From: Bifidobacterium mizhiense
GTDB lineage: Bacteria; Actinomycetota; Actinomycetes; Actinomycetales; Bifidobacteriaceae
NCBI RefSeq assembly: GCF_020884755.1
Contig: NZ_BPWE01000001.1
Coordinates: 372,001-436,000 of the forward strand
Reading direction: 5' to 3'
DNA: 64,000 nucleotides
Part shown: one piece after another, positions 1-12,306 of the stretch
How positions within the stretch are numbered: the first letter of the stretch is position 1
How the letters are laid out: each line of letters opens with the position of its first letter
Notes under the pieces: generated by a model
What the model saw: the letters and a program-made list of their open reading frames with translations, nothing else
What the model was told of the DNA's origin: nothing
The model's database searches: none
Program-made: the position numbers and the translations under genes

Positions 1-106
1 TGGGAATCCTTTCACCATCGGCGACCAGTCCCTCGGCTATGGCTTCGGTCAACCGGTCTGCCACCTTCACGAAAACGGGCCGACCATCTGGTATTTCGAT
101 CGCCAT
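1..106 (-). CDS. GntR-family transcriptional regulator, N-terminal fragment
   Basis: This is the first 35 codons of a gene that runs off the left edge of the window. The visible N-terminus reads MAIEIPDGRPVFVKVADRL, then an EAIAEGLVADGERIP stretch. That is the usual opening of a GntR-type winged helix-turn-helix (P-V-F/Y-x-Q/K-V-A-D-R-L, then I-x-x-G-x-x-x-x-G-x-x-I/L-P). The effector domain is not visible, so the subfamily (YtrA-like or other) is a guess. A strong promoter and a perfect palindrome lie directly upstream, which fits an autoregulated repressor. The ATG at 104-106 is the start that fits the family. Confidence 0.7.
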   Translation of the reverse strand, partial: MAIEIPDGRPVFVKVADRLTEAIAEGLVADGERIP

Positions 107-171
107 CGTTTGACCGCCTTGTCTGCCTTGATTCGGGGCGTCGAATTAGGATCTGCATTACTGTTTATTAC

Positions 172-191
172 TTAGTTACTTGAGTAACTAA
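172..191. promoter_or_regulatory. Operator-like perfect palindrome at the GntR gene promoter
   Basis: The sequence TTAGTTACTTGAGTAACTAA has two perfect 9-base arms around a TG centre. It begins at the transcription start expected from the promoter at 197-225 and extends downstream. A site there would block the polymerase when bound. The adjacent gene encodes a GntR-type regulator, so autoregulation is the simplest inference. Confidence 0.6.
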
Positions 192-196
192 CCAAC

Positions 197-225
197 AGTC
201 TACGATTTGCTCTACCAACCGTCAA
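197..225 (-). promoter_or_regulatory. Promoter of the GntR-type regulator
   Basis: On the minus strand a -35 box TTGACG (220-225) is followed after exactly 17 bases by a -10 box TAGACT (197-202). The predicted start near 190 falls at the edge of the palindrome at 172-191. The untranslated leader would be about 85 bases. No other gene on this strand begins between here and the end of the ABC operon at 352. Confidence 0.6.
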
Positions 226-351
226 ATCAGGTGCAGTCTTTAACCGTCCGTTTCTCTGCACAGATGCTCTCGCTGCCCTCCTTCATTCCGTCAAGGACGG
301 GCATGCACTCATGTAATTTTGCTTGGCCAGAATGCCGATGAGCACCGGTAC

Positions 352-1200
352 CTATAGGGTCGCAGCTGCCAGTAGCTGACGAGTATAAGACTGACTGGGG
401 TGATCGAGGATGGCTTTCACAGGCCCCTCCTCCACCACCTTTCCTTGACTGAGCACCATGACCCTGTCCGCGATGTGCTGAACCACGCCCAAATCATGGG
501 AGATGATGATCATGGACATGCCATTTGACGGATTGCTCTGCTTTCTGGACTGGGCCATGATGGACTGAAGGGTATGAAGAATCCCAACGCGTGCTGAAAC
601 GTCAATGGCGCTCATGGGCTCATCGGCCAAGAGTATCCGGGGCTTGACAACAAGGGCTCGGGCTATGGCCGCCCGCTGAGCCTGGCCTCCGGACAGATCG
701 GAGGGATAAGCCGTCATGATCCTGCCTGGATCAAGCTGAACCTCTGACAAGACCTTGGCCACCTGATCAGCAGAGCCCGTCCCACCCTGACGACGATGCC
801 ATAGGTGCCCGCTTCCCCTGCGCCTGGCAGCCAGAAGAGGTTCAGCAACCGATCGACCGATAGTCCAGCGCGGGTCGAGGGAGGCAAAAGGGTTCTGAAA
901 GACCAGAGCAGAGTCCCGGGCAAGCTCCTTGGCGGCCGGGGAACCATGCAGAACTGGTCTGCCCTCATATGCCACCTGCCCGGCATCAGGCCTCAACTGA
1001 CCAAGGAGCATATGGGAAAGCGTGGTCTTCCCTGAGCCGGACTCCCCTATGATCGCCAAGCACTCCCCCGGCAGGAGGGAAACATCGATGCCGTCAACTG
1101 CAGCTTCTCGAGCCGTTCCACTGTCCCTGGAGGCATAGACCTTGGTCAGGCCCTCCCCGATCAGGATCGGATCGGCATGTGCACTGTCAGTCGTCCTCAT
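352..1200 (-). CDS. Peptide/nickel-type ABC transporter, ATP-binding subunit (DppF/OppF-like)
   Basis: The second nucleotide-binding subunit of the five-gene importer at 352-5626, it hydrolyses ATP on the cytoplasmic face. Visible motifs are Walker A GESGSGKT (about residues 52-59), signature LSGGQAQR, Walker B ILLADEP, and a C-terminal HPSQSYTRQLL of the oligopeptide-transporter type (HPxxxYT). The ATG at 1200 is preferred over the in-frame ATG at 1212 because GGAGG lies 5 bases before it; this gives 282 residues. It overlaps the end of the upstream ATPase gene by 14 bases, suggesting coupled translation. The substrate cannot be read from sequence; peptides are the default for the family. 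Confidence 0.9.
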   Translation of the reverse strand: MRTTDSAHADPILIGEGLTKVYASRDSGTAREAAVDGIDVSLLPGECLAIIGESGSGKTTLSHMLLGQLRPDAGQVAYEGRPVLHGSPAAKELARDSALVFQNPFASLDPRWTIGRSVAEPLLAARRRGSGHLWHRRQGGTGSADQVAKVLSEVQLDPGRIMTAYPSDLSGGQAQRAAIARALVVKPRILLADEPMSAIDVSARVGILHTLQSIMAQSRKQSNPSNGMSMIIISHDLGVVQHIADRVMVLSQGKVVEEGPVKAILDHPSQSYTRQLLAAATL

Positions 1201-1981
1201 GCTTGCCTCCATCTGTGCTCAGCGTCAACTCTCTGGCCGCTCGCACCAGGGTCCTGCCCTGTGTGCTGGATGGGCTGCGCAGAATGCTCTGCGTCTGTCC
1301 GCTTTCCACCACTCGCCCTGCATCGAGGATGTAGCAGTAATCGGCAACCCGGGCCAGGACTGAGAAATCATGGGTGATGAACAGCAGGGAGGCCCCGCTC
1401 TGGTCGACCAAGGAGACCAACAGGTCCACAATCTGCCGCTGGGTTATGGCATCCAGGGCCGTGGTCGGCTCGTCTGCCAGAATCAGTCTGGGCTTGGTGA
1501 CCAGGGCTGTGGCTATGGCCGCCCGCTGCTGCTGGCCCCCGGACAGCTCATGCGGATAGGATCCAGCCAGATCCGCATCCAACCCGACCTGGGCCAATAT
1601 CTCCATGACCCGTCTGCGCCGTTCCTGAACGCTCAAGCGATAGTGGCGGCGAAGAGGAAGCTCAACCTGGCTGTAGATTTTCTTGACCGGGTTCAAGGCC
1701 GTGGAAGGATTCTGAAAGATCATGCCTATCCGGGAACCGCGCAGATCCGCCAAGGACCGGTCATCGGAACCGAGAATCTGAAGCCCGTCCACCAGAATGG
1801 ATCCCGAAAGGGAGGCCGTCAGCGGTGCTGTGCCCAGAACGCAGCGGGCGATCATCGACTTTCCGGAGCCTGAGGAGCCGATCAGGCCGACCCGTTGGCC
1901 GTCCCCGACTTTGAGGTCCACCTGGTCGAGAATGGTGCGGCCATTGATAGACAGGCTCAGGCCGTCAATATTCAGCGACAT
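1187..1981 (-). CDS. Peptide/nickel-type ABC transporter, ATP-binding subunit (DppD/OppD-like)
   Basis: The first ATP-binding subunit of the importer, 264 residues, at the short end for the family. Walker A GSSGSGKS spans residues 35-42, followed by signature LSGGQQQR and Walker [13 protein letters not shown]. The C-terminal HPxxxYT segment seen in the partner ATPase is degenerate here ([11 protein letters not shown]). The start has GGGAGG six bases upstream. It overlaps the upstream permease gene by 10 bases and the partner ATPase gene downstream, so all three are probably translated as a unit. Confidence 0.9.
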   Translation of the reverse strand: MSLNIDGLSLSINGRTILDQVDLKVGDGQRVGLIGSSGSGKSMIARCVLGTAPLTASLSGSILVDGLQILGSDDRSLADLRGSRIGMIFQNPSTALNPVKKIYSQVELPLRRHYRLSVQERRRRVMEILAQVGLDADLAGSYPHELSGGQQQRAAIATALVTKPRLILADEPTTALDAITQRQIVDLLVSLVDQSGASLLFITHDFSVLARVADYCYILDAGRVVESGQTQSILRSPSSTQGRTLVRAARELTLSTDGGKHEDD

Positions 1982-3000
1982 GATTGGCCTCCCTCGCCTG
2001 TATGGACCACATTCTCGACATGATGATCAGCGTCATCTGATTGCCCGGATTGAAGAGTGGACCGTCCGGCGGCAGCCACGGCGGCTCTGAGCCTGGGGTT
2101 GGTAACCGGATCGATGGCATCACGCAGGGCGTCGCCGAACAGGTTCAGCGCCACCACCACCATGGTGACCGCCAGGCCGGGCCAGAGCACGGTCAGCGGA
2201 AAGACGTTGATGAACTTGACCGAGGTGGTCAGCGAATGACCCCAGGAGGGCAGACCGGAGGGAACACCCACCCCCAAGTAGGTCAACCCTGCCTCAGCCA
2301 GCACGGAGGTCCCCGCCGACATGGAAAGTTGCACGCACAGGACCGGAATGACATTGGGCACCAAATGAGTCAAGAAGATTCTGAAGGATCCGACCCCGCT
2401 ATGCCGGGCGGATTGCACATAGTCCGACTCTGCCGCCAGGAGCGCCTGGGGTCGTACGATCCGGGCCAGGTTGAGTCCGTATCCGAACCCGCATGCCACA
2501 ACAACCACGGCGATGCTGGGTCCCAGGGGGACAGCCAGGATCAGAACCAGCAGAACTGTGGGCAGGGAAATCAGGGCGTCGACCAGGACCACGACCGTCT
2601 GGGATACTCCAGAGCGGCGCGAGACCATGGCCATGACCAGAAGGAGCCCCAATACGCCCGATAGGAGGACCGCCAGAAGGCTGATGGCCAGGTTGGTGGC
2701 CGACCCAGCCATCAGCCAGGAGAGGATGTCTGCCCCGGTACCATCCGTTCCCAGAAGGTGGGCGCGGCTGGGGGCCTGCCAGATCCGGTACCCGTCGGTG
2801 GTCCAGATAGGGACCGGAGTCCAGAACCTGGAGACCAGGGAGACCAGGATCCATATGGCCAGAACAATCAGCGAGTACCGCCCCGAGGCCTTGCCCCACA
2901 TGCTGGCCAGCACCACCCGCATCCGCCCGAAAAATCCCAGTCGGCCCGGGAATGCGGCCCTCGATCCCAAGCGAGGACTGTCTGCATGTTCCCAACTCAT
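1972..3000 (-). CDS. Peptide-type ABC transporter permease (DppC-like)
   Basis: The second membrane subunit of the importer, 342 residues. It has a cytoplasmic N-terminal stretch, a first membrane segment near residues 40-60, and then the BPD transport block with the EAA-type loop (EAGLTYLGVGVPSGLPSWG) that contacts the ATPases. This C-terminal motif is typical of DppC/OppC proteins. Its ATG overlaps the TGA of the upstream permease by one base (TGATG), a sign of translational coupling, and GGAGG lies about 10 bases upstream. The first 30 residues are poorly conserved-looking. Confidence 0.9.
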   Translation of the reverse strand: MSWEHADSPRLGSRAAFPGRLGFFGRMRVVLASMWGKASGRYSLIVLAIWILVSLVSRFWTPVPIWTTDGYRIWQAPSRAHLLGTDGTGADILSWLMAGSATNLAISLLAVLLSGVLGLLLVMAMVSRRSGVSQTVVVLVDALISLPTVLLVLILAVPLGPSIAVVVVACGFGYGLNLARIVRPQALLAAESDYVQSARHSGVGSFRIFLTHLVPNVIPVLCVQLSMSAGTSVLAEAGLTYLGVGVPSGLPSWGHSLTTSVKFINVFPLTVLWPGLAVTMVVVALNLFGDALRDAIDPVTNPRLRAAVAAAGRSTLQSGQSDDADHHVENVVHTGEGGQSCR

Positions 3001-3977
3001 CAGTCAGCCGCCTCCTGCCTGGCCACACCTCGAAAGCGCGGATCGATCAATCTATGGATAACGTCCACCAAGAGTCCCAGGAAGAGGAAGAAGGCCGCCA
3101 GAAGAAGCAGCTCGGACTGAACGGCCGGAAGATCCCGGTTGCCCACATCGGTGACCAGCATGGAGCCCAGTCCCGGCAGGGCGAACAGGTTCTCGCTGAC
3201 CATGACCCCGGTGATCATCTCGGCCATGGTCAGCCCGACCACCGAAACCAACTGGGGAGAAGCCAGCCGCAGACCGATGCGCAGGGCGGCCTGGGTTCTG
3301 GTCATCCCGCAGGCCATGCCCATGTCCACATACCCCGAAGAGAGCATGTCGCCCAGCAGGGAGCGGGTGTACCGCATGATGCCGGCGCCCACGATGATGC
3401 CGGTGGACAGAGCAGGCAGAATCAATGCCGCCAAGGCCTGACCCGGCTGAGCCCAGCCGAGTGCAGGAAAGCCCTGAGAGGGCAACAGACCAATCAGGCC
3501 GCTGCCCTTGGCGAAGAGCATGATCAGCAGCAGTCCTGACCAGAGGGCCGGTACTGATCCGCCCACAATGGCTACCATGTGGCTGAATGACTGCATCCGT
3601 GGCGAGCGAGCCAGAGCGGCCGCACAGCCCAGGGGAATGCCCAGCAGCAGAGCCACGCCCAGCCCCAGAAGAATCAGCGGGAAGGTGATCTGGGCCCGGA
3701 CACCAACCTGGGAGGCGATGGAACGGTTGGTCAGAATGGACCTGCCCAGGTCCCCTTGCAGAAAGCCGCTGATCCAGTCCAGATACTGCCTTGGGTAGGA
3801 GCGGTCCAGGCCCATCTGCCGACGCAGCCGGTCAACACGCGCAGGCGGAGCATCCAGCCCGGCCATGACGGCGGCCACGTCACCGGGCAGGATGCGCAGA
3901 GCCAGGAAGATCAGCAGGGAGATGCCCATCAGCGCCAAGATGAAGAGCACCAGGCGCCGCACTAGGAATTTGGCCAT
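3000..3977 (-). CDS. Peptide-type ABC transporter permease (DppB-like)
   Basis: The first membrane subunit of the importer, 325 residues. The N-terminus, MAKFLVRRLVLFILALMGIS, is the standard DppB/OppB opening: a short basic cytoplasmic tip followed by the first membrane helix. The LRILPGD motif and the long periplasmic-type loop after helix 1 also fit. The C-terminal half carries the transport block ending in PGLGSMLVTDVGNRD. It begins 2 bases after the stop of the binding-protein gene, so the operon order is binding protein, DppB, DppC, two ATPases. Confidence 0.9.
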   Translation of the reverse strand: MAKFLVRRLVLFILALMGISLLIFLALRILPGDVAAVMAGLDAPPARVDRLRRQMGLDRSYPRQYLDWISGFLQGDLGRSILTNRSIASQVGVRAQITFPLILLGLGVALLLGIPLGCAAALARSPRMQSFSHMVAIVGGSVPALWSGLLLIMLFAKGSGLIGLLPSQGFPALGWAQPGQALAALILPALSTGIIVGAGIMRYTRSLLGDMLSSGYVDMGMACGMTRTQAALRIGLRLASPQLVSVVGLTMAEMITGVMVSENLFALPGLGSMLVTDVGNRDLPAVQSELLLLAAFFLFLGLLVDVIHRLIDPRFRGVARQEAAD

Positions 3978-3979
3978 GG

Positions 3980-5626
3980 CTATCCCCGCCTGTAGGTCAC
4001 GTCGGACAAGGGCATGAGGGACTGGTTCAGATCGACCGGGAAGCCCTCCAACCCCGTCCGCCAGGCCGTGGTCACCCGGTAGTTGAAGAGCCAGTCCGCC
4101 GCTGCATCGTTGCTGACAATCCGGGCGGCCTGGGCCAGGAGCCTGTCGGAGTCATCGGCGAAGGTCGTGGCCATGGCCTGCCTATAGAGCTCCTGGACCT
4201 GACGATTGTCATAGTTGTAGTAGTAGCCGGGATTGGCCCACTGATGGAAGTCGTGGCTCTCGCCATGATCCACCAGAGACAGGTCATAGTCCTTGTTGGC
4301 ATGGACGTCCTGGAGCCAAACCGAGAACTCCACCACCCGCACATCCAGGTCGATGCCCACCTGACGCAGCTGCGAGCGCAGCTGATCGCCCAACTCGCTG
4401 CCGTAGGTGTTGGCGTAGGTCAGCCGCAGCTTGAGCCGGTGACCGGGACCGTACCCGGCCTGGGCCAGTAGCCGCCGCGCCTGCTCCGGATCGTGGGGGT
4501 AGAGCCCGGTCAGATCCTGATAGCCGGGATCCAGGGAGGGTATGGGGCCGCCTAGGGCCCTGTCCGATCCGCCCCGGGAGGCGATCAGCTGCCGATGGTC
4601 GATGGCATGGCGGATGGCCTGGCGCACCCGCGGGTCGGATGTGGCGGCGCCCTTGCCATTCATGGCCAGGACGTACTTGTCGGTGTCGTCGCCCGCCTTG
4701 ACCTGGAAGTCCGGGTTCTTGCGGAAGGGACTGGCCAGGTTCTCGGTGACCGGAGCCAGCACCTGCACATCCCCGCTGCGCAGGGCGTTGACAGCGGCGT
4801 TGTCGTCATTGAGATAGCGGATGACGATGGTTGGCGTCTTAGGCTTGTCGCTGCCCCAGTAGTGCGGATCGGCCTTGAGGGTGACCGAATCGTTTGGCCG
4901 GAAGCTTTCCAGCAGGTATGGGCCGGATCCCACGGCCTGGGTCTTCATGTCGTAATGGGCCCGCCGGTCAAAGACCAGGCCAGCCCGGCCGCTCAGCTGC
5001 CAGAGCAGGTCCTGGTAGGGTCTGGACAGCATCAGGCGCACCGTCAGCGGATCCGTAGCCTGAACGCCCTGGAAACCCTCCAGCATCTCGCTGCCCTGAT
5101 AGTGTCCTGCCATGAGCCCACGAATGGAGTCGACCACGTCCTGGGCCCGAAGAGCATGACCGTTGGAGAAGCGGATGCCCTCATACAGGTGGAAGGTGTA
5201 GACCAAACCGTCCTCGGAGACATTCCAGGTTCTGGCCAGGCCCGGGCGCACCTGGTTCCGGGAATCCCGTGACACCAGGCCCTGATAGACATTGCCGATC
5301 AGAAGCTGATCCAGCGCCGTGCCCGACTGGTTGCGGATGTCCAGATTGGTGGGAGCCAGCTTGAGCCCCACCGTGACCGTGTCCGCTACGGTTCCTCCCT
5401 CGGCCTGGCCAATAGGTCCACGATGCCCGGTCCACAGGGAGAGTGCCAAGGCCACGGCCAGCAGGAGACTGAGCAGCTTCCAGGGCAGGGTGTTGCCGCC
5501 CGACCTCATAGGCCTGATCCTGGCGTTGAGTTCGGGGTCAGTGCTGGGGCCTGGCTCCTGGGCCGCCTCTGTATCTGCTGCGGTCACGCTGCCATGGGCA
5601 TGCGTGCCGTGTCGATCTGCGTTCAT
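3980..5626 (-). CDS. ABC transporter substrate-binding protein, SBP family 5, membrane-anchored
   Basis: The solute receptor of the importer, 548 residues, close to family length. The SBP_bac_5 fold is clear: GLVYTFHLYEGIRFSNG, then YHYWGSDKPKTP-type and DPRVRQAIRHAIDHRQL motifs. There is no lipobox. About 55 residues of charged N-terminal sequence precede one membrane segment (LLSLLLAVALALSLW), so it seems anchored by a transmembrane helix. The ATG at 5626 is chosen because AAGGAT lies 6 bases upstream; an in-frame GTG at 5671 would add 15 residues but has no ribosome site. First gene of the operon. Confidence 0.88.
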   Translation of the reverse strand: MNADRHGTHAHGSVTAADTEAAQEPGPSTDPELNARIRPMRSGGNTLPWKLLSLLLAVALALSLWTGHRGPIGQAEGGTVADTVTVGLKLAPTNLDIRNQSGTALDQLLIGNVYQGLVSRDSRNQVRPGLARTWNVSEDGLVYTFHLYEGIRFSNGHALRAQDVVDSIRGLMAGHYQGSEMLEGFQGVQATDPLTVRLMLSRPYQDLLWQLSGRAGLVFDRRAHYDMKTQAVGSGPYLLESFRPNDSVTLKADPHYWGSDKPKTPTIVIRYLNDDNAAVNALRSGDVQVLAPVTENLASPFRKNPDFQVKAGDDTDKYVLAMNGKGAATSDPRVRQAIRHAIDHRQLIASRGGSDRALGGPIPSLDPGYQDLTGLYPHDPEQARRLLAQAGYGPGHRLKLRLTYANTYGSELGDQLRSQLRQVGIDLDVRVVEFSVWLQDVHANKDYDLSLVDHGESHDFHQWANPGYYYNYDNRQVQELYRQAMATTFADDSDRLLAQAARIVSNDAAADWLFNYRVTTAWRTGLEGFPVDLNQSLMPLSDVTYRRG

Positions 5627-5771
5627 TGACGAATCCTTATGCTGTGGTTGACCGCCATTCTGGTCGATCACCGCCCACCAGCATACTCCCCGAAGCCATC
5701 ACCCAGGCTTATGCGCTTAGGATGGATTCGGAAAGCGCCACGCGCCCGGACGACGGCAGGGAGGAAGAGAC

Positions 5772-8715
<2,944 letters not shown>

Positions 8716-8738
8716 TTATGTCCCACCAGGCTGACTGT

Positions 8739-9491
8739 TTAGGCCTCGCCTTGAGGATCCAAGGGAACGGAAGAGACGAAGGCGCGCCTACCCCCGGTGA
8801 AGGGGTCGGTGAATTCCAAGCGACGGGCCACCAATTGCAGTGGTCGGGAGAAGTCGTCATAGGCCCGGGTCTGGATTCGTGGGTACAGGTCGTCGCCCAC
8901 TATGGGCAGACCCAGAGCGTTCATGTGCACACGTAGCTGGTGGGTCTTGCCGGTCTTTGGGTAGAGGGTGTAGGTGGCCAGACATCCATGGCCCGCTGTC
9001 AGCTCGACTCGAGTAACGGCATTGACCGGCCCGCGCTCTTCCCAGGCCTGGAGAATCCCTCGACGTTTGATCACCCTGGAGCGGCGCTCTAGCGGGAAGA
9101 CCCGGGGCGGATCCAGGTGTCGCACGGTGCCGGTCCGCGGGCGAGCTATGGGTCGTACCGGCGCCAGACACTGGTAGATCTTGCGCACGCGATGCTCCTG
9201 GAAGAGCATCTGATAGGCCCGCCTGGCAGACGGATCTCGTACCAGAACCAGCACGCCTGCCGTGGCCCTGTCCAGCCGGTGTGCAGGGATGATGTCGGGC
9301 TCCCCGTAGAGCCGACGCATCCGGATCAGCACGGTACTGGCATACCACATCCCTCTCGGCATAGTGGCCAGAAAATGGGGCTTGTCGACCACGATGATGC
9401 GTTGATCCTCGTATATGATTCTGGGTTCGAAGGGAATCTGCGGCTCCTCCAGAACCATCCGGTGTCCCTGCTGCTCGGACCCGACAGCCAT
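8739..9491 (-). CDS. RluA-family RNA pseudouridine synthase
   Basis: Converts specific uridines in rRNA or tRNA to pseudouridine. The 250-residue protein opens with IIYEDQRIIVVDKPHFLATMP and has the catalytic HRLDRATAG motif with Asp74, then KTHQLRVHMNALGLPIVGD, both diagnostic of the RluA family. There is no S4 RNA-binding domain before the catalytic part, as in RluA/RluC-short forms; the target uridine cannot be named. It starts 6 bases after the stop of glmS, with AGGA before the ATG, so it is probably cotranscribed with glmS. Confidence 0.85.
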   Translation of the reverse strand: MAVGSEQQGHRMVLEEPQIPFEPRIIYEDQRIIVVDKPHFLATMPRGMWYASTVLIRMRRLYGEPDIIPAHRLDRATAGVLVLVRDPSARRAYQMLFQEHRVRKIYQCLAPVRPIARPRTGTVRHLDPPRVFPLERRSRVIKRRGILQAWEERGPVNAVTRVELTAGHGCLATYTLYPKTGKTHQLRVHMNALGLPIVGDDLYPRIQTRAYDDFSRPLQLVARRLEFTDPFTGGRRAFVSSVPLDPQGEA

Positions 9492-9497
9492 GGGATC

Positions 9498-11390
9498 CTA
9501 TTCCACCGTGACCGACTTGGCCAGATTGCGGGGCTTGTCCACGTCCAGACCCTTGAGCCGGGCCATGTCCAAGGCGAACAGCTGCAGGGGGACCACATCA
9601 ACCAGGGGGCTGAGCAGGGTCGGGCAGGGCGGCCGCCAAAAGACCACGTCAGCATAGCGGTCGGCATCCGGGTCGCCCTCCTCGGCCACGACGATGGTGA
9701 AGGCACCACGGGCCTTGACCTCCTCAATGGCCGAGATGACCTTGTCATGCAGCACATTGCGGCCCCGGGCGCTGGGGACGATGACCACCACAGGCTCCCC
9801 CGGCTCCACCAGGGCGATGGGCCCGTGTTTGAGCTCACCAGCGGCGAACCCCTCGGTGAAGATGTAGGCGATCTCCTTGAGCTTGAGGGCCCCCTCCAGG
9901 GCCACCGGATAGCCCACATGCCGACCCAGGAAGAGGAAGGAGCGGGCCTTGGACATGCGCTGAGCCGTCTGGCTGATGACCTCGGCCTGCCCGTCCAGCA
10001 CCTTCTGGATTTTGGCTGGCATGGCTTTGAGGCTGTCGATGGTCTGGTGGATTTCGTCTCGATACATGGTCCCCTTGACCTGGGCCAGGTACAGCCCCAA
10101 CAGGTAGGCCGCCACGATCTGAGCCAGGAAGGCTTTGGTGGAGGCCACAGCCACCTCGGGGCCGGCGTGGGTGTAGAGCACGGCATCGGACTCCCTGGGG
10201 ATGGTGGACCCCTGGGTGTTGCAGATGGCCAAAACCCGCGAACCCTGCTCCCGTGCATGCCGAAGCGCCATCAGCGTGTCCATGGTCTCCCCTGATTGGG
10301 AAATGGCCACGACCAGGGTGCGTGGGGTCAGGATGGGATCACGGTAGCGGAACTCATGGGCCAGCTCGACCTCCACCGGAATACGGACCCAGTGCTCTAT
10401 GGCGTACTTGGCCACCAGCCCCGCGTAGGATGCCGTCCCGCAGGCCACAACAATGATCTTGTCGATCTGGCGGAAGACCTCCTCGTCGATATGAACCTCG
10501 TCCAAATCCAGGTCGCCCGACTCGTCGTACCGGCCCAGCAGAGTGTTGGAGACCGCCGCAGGGTCCTCGTGGATCTCCTTGTCCATGAAGGAATCCCATC
10601 CGCCTTTTTCGGCGGCTGAGGCATCCCAATCGATGGTGTAACGGCGCGGATGCTCCACCGGATGCCCTTGGAAGTCGGTGACCTTGACCTGGTCCGCGCT
10701 GATGCAGACGGCCTGGTCCTGCCCCAGCTCCATGGCCTGGCGTGTATAGGCTACGAAGGCGGCCACGTCGGAGCCCAGGTAGTTCTCCCCGTCTCCCAGA
10801 CCGACCACCAGCGGCGAATCGTGCCGGATGCCCACTACCAGATCGGGCTGCCTTGAATCCACTGCCAGGATGGTAAAGGCTCCCTTGAGCATGCGGGCCA
10901 GACGCCTGATGGCCTCGAAGATATCGGGCTGACCGGTGGCATCGATGATCTCCTGGGCGATCTTGCCCAGAAGCTTGGCAGCCACTTCGGTATCCGTAGA
11001 GGACACAAAAGTGTATCCCTCGGTCTCCAGGTCCAGCCGCAGCCTGGAGGCGTTCTCGATGATTCCGTTGTGGATCAGCGCGACCTTGCCGTCACGGCTG
11101 ATGTGGGGATGAGCGTTGACATCAGTGGGTTCTCCGTTGGTGGCCCAACGGGTGTGGCCGATGCCTACGGTGGCCTCGGGCATGGGCTTGGCCTTCAGAT
11201 CGGCGACCAGATTGCCCAGGCGTCCCGCCTTCTTGCGTACGGCCACCCGCGTCATCCCAAGGGCAGCCAGGGCCACTCCGGCCGAGTCATACCCTCGGTA
11301 CTCCAAACGCTCCAAACCCTTGAGGCAGACCTCCAAGGGCCTGCCGCAGGCCGTCCGTACTGATCCCGCATAACCGACGATTCCACACAT
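9498..11390 (-). CDS. glmS: Glutamine--fructose-6-phosphate aminotransferase (isomerising)
   Basis: Makes glucosamine-6-phosphate from fructose-6-phosphate and glutamine, the entry step to UDP-GlcNAc for cell wall synthesis. The protein begins MCGIVGYAG, so Cys2 becomes the N-terminal nucleophile of the glutaminase domain (about 1-230). Two SIS sugar-binding domains follow, with SQSGETMDTLMALRHA in the first, and the protein ends in the family tail KPRNLAKSVTVE. Length 630 is normal. I see no glmS ribozyme in the 87 bases upstream, as expected in actinobacteria. Confidence 0.95.
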   Translation of the reverse strand: MCGIVGYAGSVRTACGRPLEVCLKGLERLEYRGYDSAGVALAALGMTRVAVRKKAGRLGNLVADLKAKPMPEATVGIGHTRWATNGEPTDVNAHPHISRDGKVALIHNGIIENASRLRLDLETEGYTFVSSTDTEVAAKLLGKIAQEIIDATGQPDIFEAIRRLARMLKGAFTILAVDSRQPDLVVGIRHDSPLVVGLGDGENYLGSDVAAFVAYTRQAMELGQDQAVCISADQVKVTDFQGHPVEHPRRYTIDWDASAAEKGGWDSFMDKEIHEDPAAVSNTLLGRYDESGDLDLDEVHIDEEVFRQIDKIIVVACGTASYAGLVAKYAIEHWVRIPVEVELAHEFRYRDPILTPRTLVVAISQSGETMDTLMALRHAREQGSRVLAICNTQGSTIPRESDAVLYTHAGPEVAVASTKAFLAQIVAAYLLGLYLAQVKGTMYRDEIHQTIDSLKAMPAKIQKVLDGQAEVISQTAQRMSKARSFLFLGRHVGYPVALEGALKLKEIAYIFTEGFAAGELKHGPIALVEPGEPVVVIVPSARGRNVLHDKVISAIEEVKARGAFTIVVAEEGDPDADRYADVVFWRPPCPTLLSPLVDVVPLQLFALDMARLKGLDVDKPRNLAKSVTVE

Positions 11391-11477
11391 GGGCCCCAGT
11401 CTAACCTTGGGAGTTTCGCCGCTGCCCGCCCATGGGGCTTCTTGCCGGAATTTCTACAACCTGAACAGAGCCTGAGG

Positions 11478-12290
11478 CTAGAGCACAGTGTGCAGGAATT
11501 CGGCGAACCTGTCGGTGCGAGGATGGTCGATGATATCAGGGCCTCCCTGCTCCACCACAACGCCTTGATCCATGAAGACGATCTGCTCGGCCACCTCTCG
11601 GGCGAAGCCCATCTCGTGGGTGACCACCACCATGGTCATGCCCTGTTGGGCAACCTGTCGCATGACCCCTAGGACCTCCCCCACCAGCTCCGGATCCAGG
11701 GCTGAGGTGGGCTCGTCGAAGAGCATGATGTCGGGGTGCATGGCCAGGGCTCGCGCGATGGCCACACGCTGCTGCTGACCACCGGAGAGCTGGGCAGGAT
11801 AGTAATCCATCCTGTCCTCGAGCCCTACACGTTTCAGCTGGGCCTGAGCCTCCTGGCGGGCATCGGTCTTGGGAACCCGGCCCACATGGACAGGCGCCTC
11901 CATGACGTTCTCCAAGGCTGTCATGTGGGGAAAGAGGTTGAAGCGCTGGAAGACCATGCCGATCTTGGAACGCTGCTTGGCAATGGCCTTGTCATCCAGG
12001 GTCTGCAGCACAGGGCCCTTACCCGTATCGATCTTCCGGTATCCGGTCAGCTCGCCGTCCACATAGATTTCGCCGGCTGTGCGGGTCTCCAGCTGGTTGA
12101 TCAGCCTCAGCAGCGTTGACTTGCCCGAACCAGAAGGCCCTAAAACTGCTGTTACTGTGCCGGGCATGACCTCCAGGTTGATCCCCCGCAGCACATGCTG
12201 ATCGCCGAATACCTTGTGGACATTCCTGATGACGATGGCCGGATCCTTGCCGCCTTGACCGTCTTTCTTGGTCTGCCTGTCCTCGTCCAT
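11478..12290 (-). CDS. Polar amino-acid ABC transporter, ATP-binding subunit (GlnQ/HisP-like)
   Basis: Energises the importer encoded at 11478-14329. The 270 residues include Walker A GPSGSGKS (about 51-58), the Q-loop with [15 protein letters not shown], which is characteristic of polar amino-acid ATPases, the signature [15 protein letters not shown] and Walker [17 protein letters not shown] charged N-terminal extension of about 17 residues precedes the core. The gene lies 16 bases after the permease gene. Two ArgR-like boxes upstream of the first gene suggest that arginine or another basic amino acid is the substrate; this is inference. Confidence 0.92.
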   Translation of the reverse strand: MDEDRQTKKDGQGGKDPAIVIRNVHKVFGDQHVLRGINLEVMPGTVTAVLGPSGSGKSTLLRLINQLETRTAGEIYVDGELTGYRKIDTGKGPVLQTLDDKAIAKQRSKIGMVFQRFNLFPHMTALENVMEAPVHVGRVPKTDARQEAQAQLKRVGLEDRMDYYPAQLSGGQQQRVAIARALAMHPDIMLFDEPTSALDPELVGEVLGVMRQVAQQGMTMVVVTHEMGFAREVAEQIVFMDQGVVVEQGGPDIIDHPRTDRFAEFLHTVL

Positions 12291-12306
12291 GATTCTCCTC
12301 CTGCGC

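Noticed and set aside
11391-11477. A glmS ribozyme upstream of glmS
   Set aside because: The gap is only 87 bases and lacks the ribozyme core; this element is a Firmicutes feature.
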